DNA of 64,000 bases from Mucor racemosus. Lineage: Eukaryota; Mucoromycota; Mucoromycetes; Mucorales; Mucoraceae. The notes beneath the pieces were generated by a model that saw only the letters and a list, made by a program, of their open reading frames with translations, did not search any database and was not told where the DNA came from. The position numbers and the translations under genes are program-made. The stretch is from assembly GCA_027405735.1 (NCBI GenBank), contig JAPEHQ010000022.1, forward strand, positions 496,001 through 560,000, written 5' to 3'. How positions within the stretch are numbered: position 1 is the stretch's first letter; the number at the start of each line of letters is the position of its first letter. Positions 61,301 through 64,000 of this stretch are shown piece by piece.

Positions 61301-61651
61301 TGATATTTGATTCTAGTAGAACGCGGTTAAATAAAAATATCGGCCTCTAATATAACGATTGCTACCTATATTAAAAACATTAGTCCCTTATAATAGCATG
61401 CGTCGTATTCAGATAAAAGAAAAGAATACCAGCTCGATAGTCTGATATGCCTTATCAAACGGTGAATAATATTCTTGAAATATGAAAACAAAAAGAGAGA
61501 AACAACACACGTAGAAAAGGATTTTCAAGGCTTTACATTATTCAGCGCAATTAAAGCCCTCCTAAATTGCACATTTCAGCCAATGTAAAAGCAGAATTAC
61601 AGCGCATCAACCCATAAACTAAACAAAATAGGCAATATCTGTTATCATAGA

Positions 61652-62379
61652 TGCAGTGGAATTACATACTAAAAACGCTTGATAAAAATAAAACAACCTA
61701 AATTTCAAGTGTCGCTCATAAAATATGATGCCACTTGAAATGTGAACAACGATAATAAACAAACGCTTCAATTGAACACAATAACAAACGCATGCTAAAA
61801 ATATGAAATACCCTTTTTGAACCATACATGTCGTGTAGATGATAGCACCCTTGATCACGGCGCAATCAATTACACAAATGACATATATATCAAAACAGGA
61901 TTCTATCCAAATTAATAATGATAATAAACAAAGATATCAATTTAGTCAACTACTCATCTATATCGTAGTTGCACTATCAATATAAATAAGATTTAAGCAT
62001 ATAAAAACTACCCCTTAAAAATCAAGGTTACATAAAATAGATATAACAGAAATAAACAAAAACAACCATTTCCCAAAAGGTCGATATTGTCACACTTGAC
62101 GTACAATCCCTTATGGTCAATGCTCTATACAGTTTACCCCTTAAAATATCAAATCAATAACAATGTACTCAAAACTGGAAGATTACTAAATATACATCCA
62201 TTCAAGTCTGATGGTATCCAAGTTCTCCAAATCACTATAAATACCCTTATACTTTTCAATTATTTTAACTCTTGAGAAATCTTTTGTAATAAAAACTTTA
62301 GCTGATTATAATTGTATTTCTACTGCTTTTATTTTTATATTTTTTATATTTTAGTAAATTAACATCGTAATTTACTGCA
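61652..62379 (+). mobile_element. 728-bp solo LTR, TSD ATAGA
   Basis: Ends TGCAGTGGAATTA and AATTTACTGCA, flanked by ATAGA (61647-61651 and 62380-62384); the empty site is in R copy B (about 35.19 kb). Inverted partner of 41147-41874, same length. TATA-like CTATAAATACCC near 62.235 kb. Confidence 0.85.
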
Positions 62380-63242
62380 ATAGAAACATGCATTTTCTAC
62401 CAGAAAAACCGGCTGTCATGTCATAAATTCATTAAAAAATTCCAAAAGTGAGCCCTTAGAGCAACGCCATAATTGAGCATAACACGATCGAACGGCTAAG
62501 TCTCTTATACTATGGTATATATCTAAGCTTTAAATGAAAATGCCTTTTTTTTTTTACTTTTCTTATATTTAACCACGTATGGTCTGAAAATTCAGTTTTT
62601 GTAGCGGACATTTTTCGGGGCTCATTTTATCCTTACTAACACTCATGATTTTGATCAAAAAACAGAAAAATCAAATTTTGACACCAAAATCAACGTTTAA
62701 ATATACTATATTGTGAGAGAAAATTGTAGCCATAGCTAATACACATTTTATAAAAGCTTAATATTAAATGTTAAGTAATGAAATTTTGTACTTTTGTCCC
62801 AAAAACGGTTTTTTGGTTAGAGGATTTTCATGTAATATTTTACAATAAAAATGTTTATTATTTTTGATTGAGCAAATAGAGCGCTAAGTTCTGTATATGT
62901 GTATATTTTTTGTTTTCATAATTGGTAGTATAATTAACTCTAGATTTGCAAAATCAGAAAAAAAAAATTAAAAAATGTCAAAATTGATGATCTGGACAAA
63001 AATAATTTTCTAAATTAATATTCCGCTTATAAGCCTTGTAAGTCTTAAAAATAAGAGATTTTATAATACTTGAGTACTTTTTCTTCAAGAATTAATGATA
63101 CTGTACCCACTTGATTCAAGCTTATTACTGTAAATATTTATACATGTTAATATTGTGTGGTAGTTTATTTGATGATAATATAGCCTTACTTGATAATTAA
63201 TGCGCTAGAGGTAATTTACATTAAGTTTTTTTTTACTCTTAC

Positions 63243-63465
63243 CTCTCCAATATCATAAACATAAACATGGTCATCACTGGAACCTATTGTCGCCTTTTTA
63301 TCCTCTTTGTTCCAAGCCAATTTATTCAATCCTTTACCAGAACCAACTTAAGTACTTACAAATGGTTCTTCGGTATTTGCATTCAAATTCCATAAATTAA
63401 ATTGACTTGTTCCATCTACAGTCAGTATCAAACGTATTATCAGCCCACCTTATGATAATGTCAAT
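63243..63465 (-). pseudogene. dynein intermediate chain-like WD40 fragment in R copy D
   Basis: On the minus strand: a CTGATTTTAG acceptor, then a degraded part, TVDGTSQFNLWNLNANTEEP, a TAA also present in the other copies, then LNKLAWNKEDKKATIGSSDD and HVYVYDIGE followed by GGTAAG. The VDGT-LWNLN-NTE and SSDG-VYVYDIGE blocks resemble the end of cytoplasmic dynein intermediate chains. Not functional as it stands. Confidence 0.6.
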
Positions 63466-64000
63466 CTAAAATCAGAAACATCCCATTGTCATTGTTATAA
63501 GCTATGAAAAGCTTGGTTTTTAATAATACAGAAATTAAATAAAAAACAAGATGATATTAATAGTATATGGTGAGTATTTAACATCTAAGTAAGTTTGATG
63601 AAGTATGCTTTTAAACCCTTTTAAAAATTCTGAGGAAAAAACAACATCTTAGTACTGTAATTTCTCTCTATCAAAATGTTGCGATTTTCACTATAGAATG
63701 AATGCGCCTTTTATCTATCTTGACCTCGATGTACATTGTTAGGTATCAGTTTTTACCAGTTGTGTTTTCTCTAATTCATTAATATTCAGTCATATTGAAG
63801 GATAATTTATAGTATTGCCAAAAAAAAAAAGAATAAATGCTTCAAGAGTTTTCTGCATATCAAATTATGTGATTTAATAGCAATAATTATACTTAACTAT
63901 GCTTTTTGAACCTATTGATTTTAATCAGAATAATTAGTACTTTCATTCAAAAGTAAGTTAAGCTTTGCTTTATACATTCATTACATTCACCCATTAAATA

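Larger units (their letters stand above)
57810..64000 (+). repeat. R element copy D with nested piggyBac and LTR; right end off-window
   Basis: Head CACTACGGCCGACCTGTGCT at 57810. Broken at 58218-60769 by an intact piggyBac and at 61652-62379 by a 728-bp LTR. It then contains the shared block (about 62.57-62.96 kb) and the dynein-like fragment, and leaves the window. Its left flank equals that of copy C (AAGGATTTATATATAAAAGC). Confidence 0.75.

Noticed and set aside
41653..61858. Conserved 80-codon frame (CAVIKGAIIYTTCM...) as a gene
   Set aside because: It lies in both 728-bp solo LTRs, so conservation follows from LTR identity.

Overview
This is AT-rich eukaryotic DNA. The genes have short (about 50-90 bp) GT-AG introns, and the best-recognised proteins are fungal: sterol acyltransferase ARE2, Rab-GAP GYP7, stress MAP kinase HOG1, ribosome-biogenesis ATPase ARB1, phosphatidylglycerophosphate synthase PGS1 and Rho-GEF CDC24. 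Intron-rich housekeeping genes, low GC and many Tc1/mariner, piggyBac, hAT, LINE and LTR remnants point to an early-diverging, Mucorales-like fungus. That placement is inference; the window has no rRNA or other species marker.

Layout. (1) 1-6.5 kb is a nest of mobile elements: a CACTA-ended repeat (called R here), a solo LTR inside it, an intact Tc1/mariner-like transposon inside that LTR, and a second R copy inserted in reverse. (2) 8-32.9 kb is a gene block: ARE2 (+), GYP7 (-), a recent LINE insertion, AIM41/YqeY-like (-), HOG1 (-), SLX1 (+), an F-box gene broken by an in-frame TAG (+), about 3.5 kb without genes, ARB1 (+) and a secreted Thr-rich repeat protein (+). (3) 33.9-49.2 kb has no intact host gene. 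It holds two R copies, several solo LTRs with clean 5-bp target duplications, a hAT-like MITE, a possible tRNA-derived SINE, a truncated piggyBac and a hAT transposase scrap. (4) 49.2-56.5 kb is a second gene block: PGS1 (-), CDC24 (+) and a CRAL-TRIO protein (+). (5) 56.5-64 kb is again repeats: a fourth R copy carrying an intact TTAA-flanked piggyBac and a solo LTR.

The host genes look like unrelated single-copy housekeeping or signalling genes, not a cluster. The unusual part is the repeat landscape. Element R has CACTACGGCCGA termini, is present at least five times, and carries on its minus strand a degraded, intron-containing piece of what looks like the WD40 end of a dynein intermediate chain gene. 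Copies with and without each insertion lie in the same window, so the target sites, duplications and order of most insertions can be read directly. Exon joins are my own reading of GT/AG sites checked for frame; no transcript data were used.
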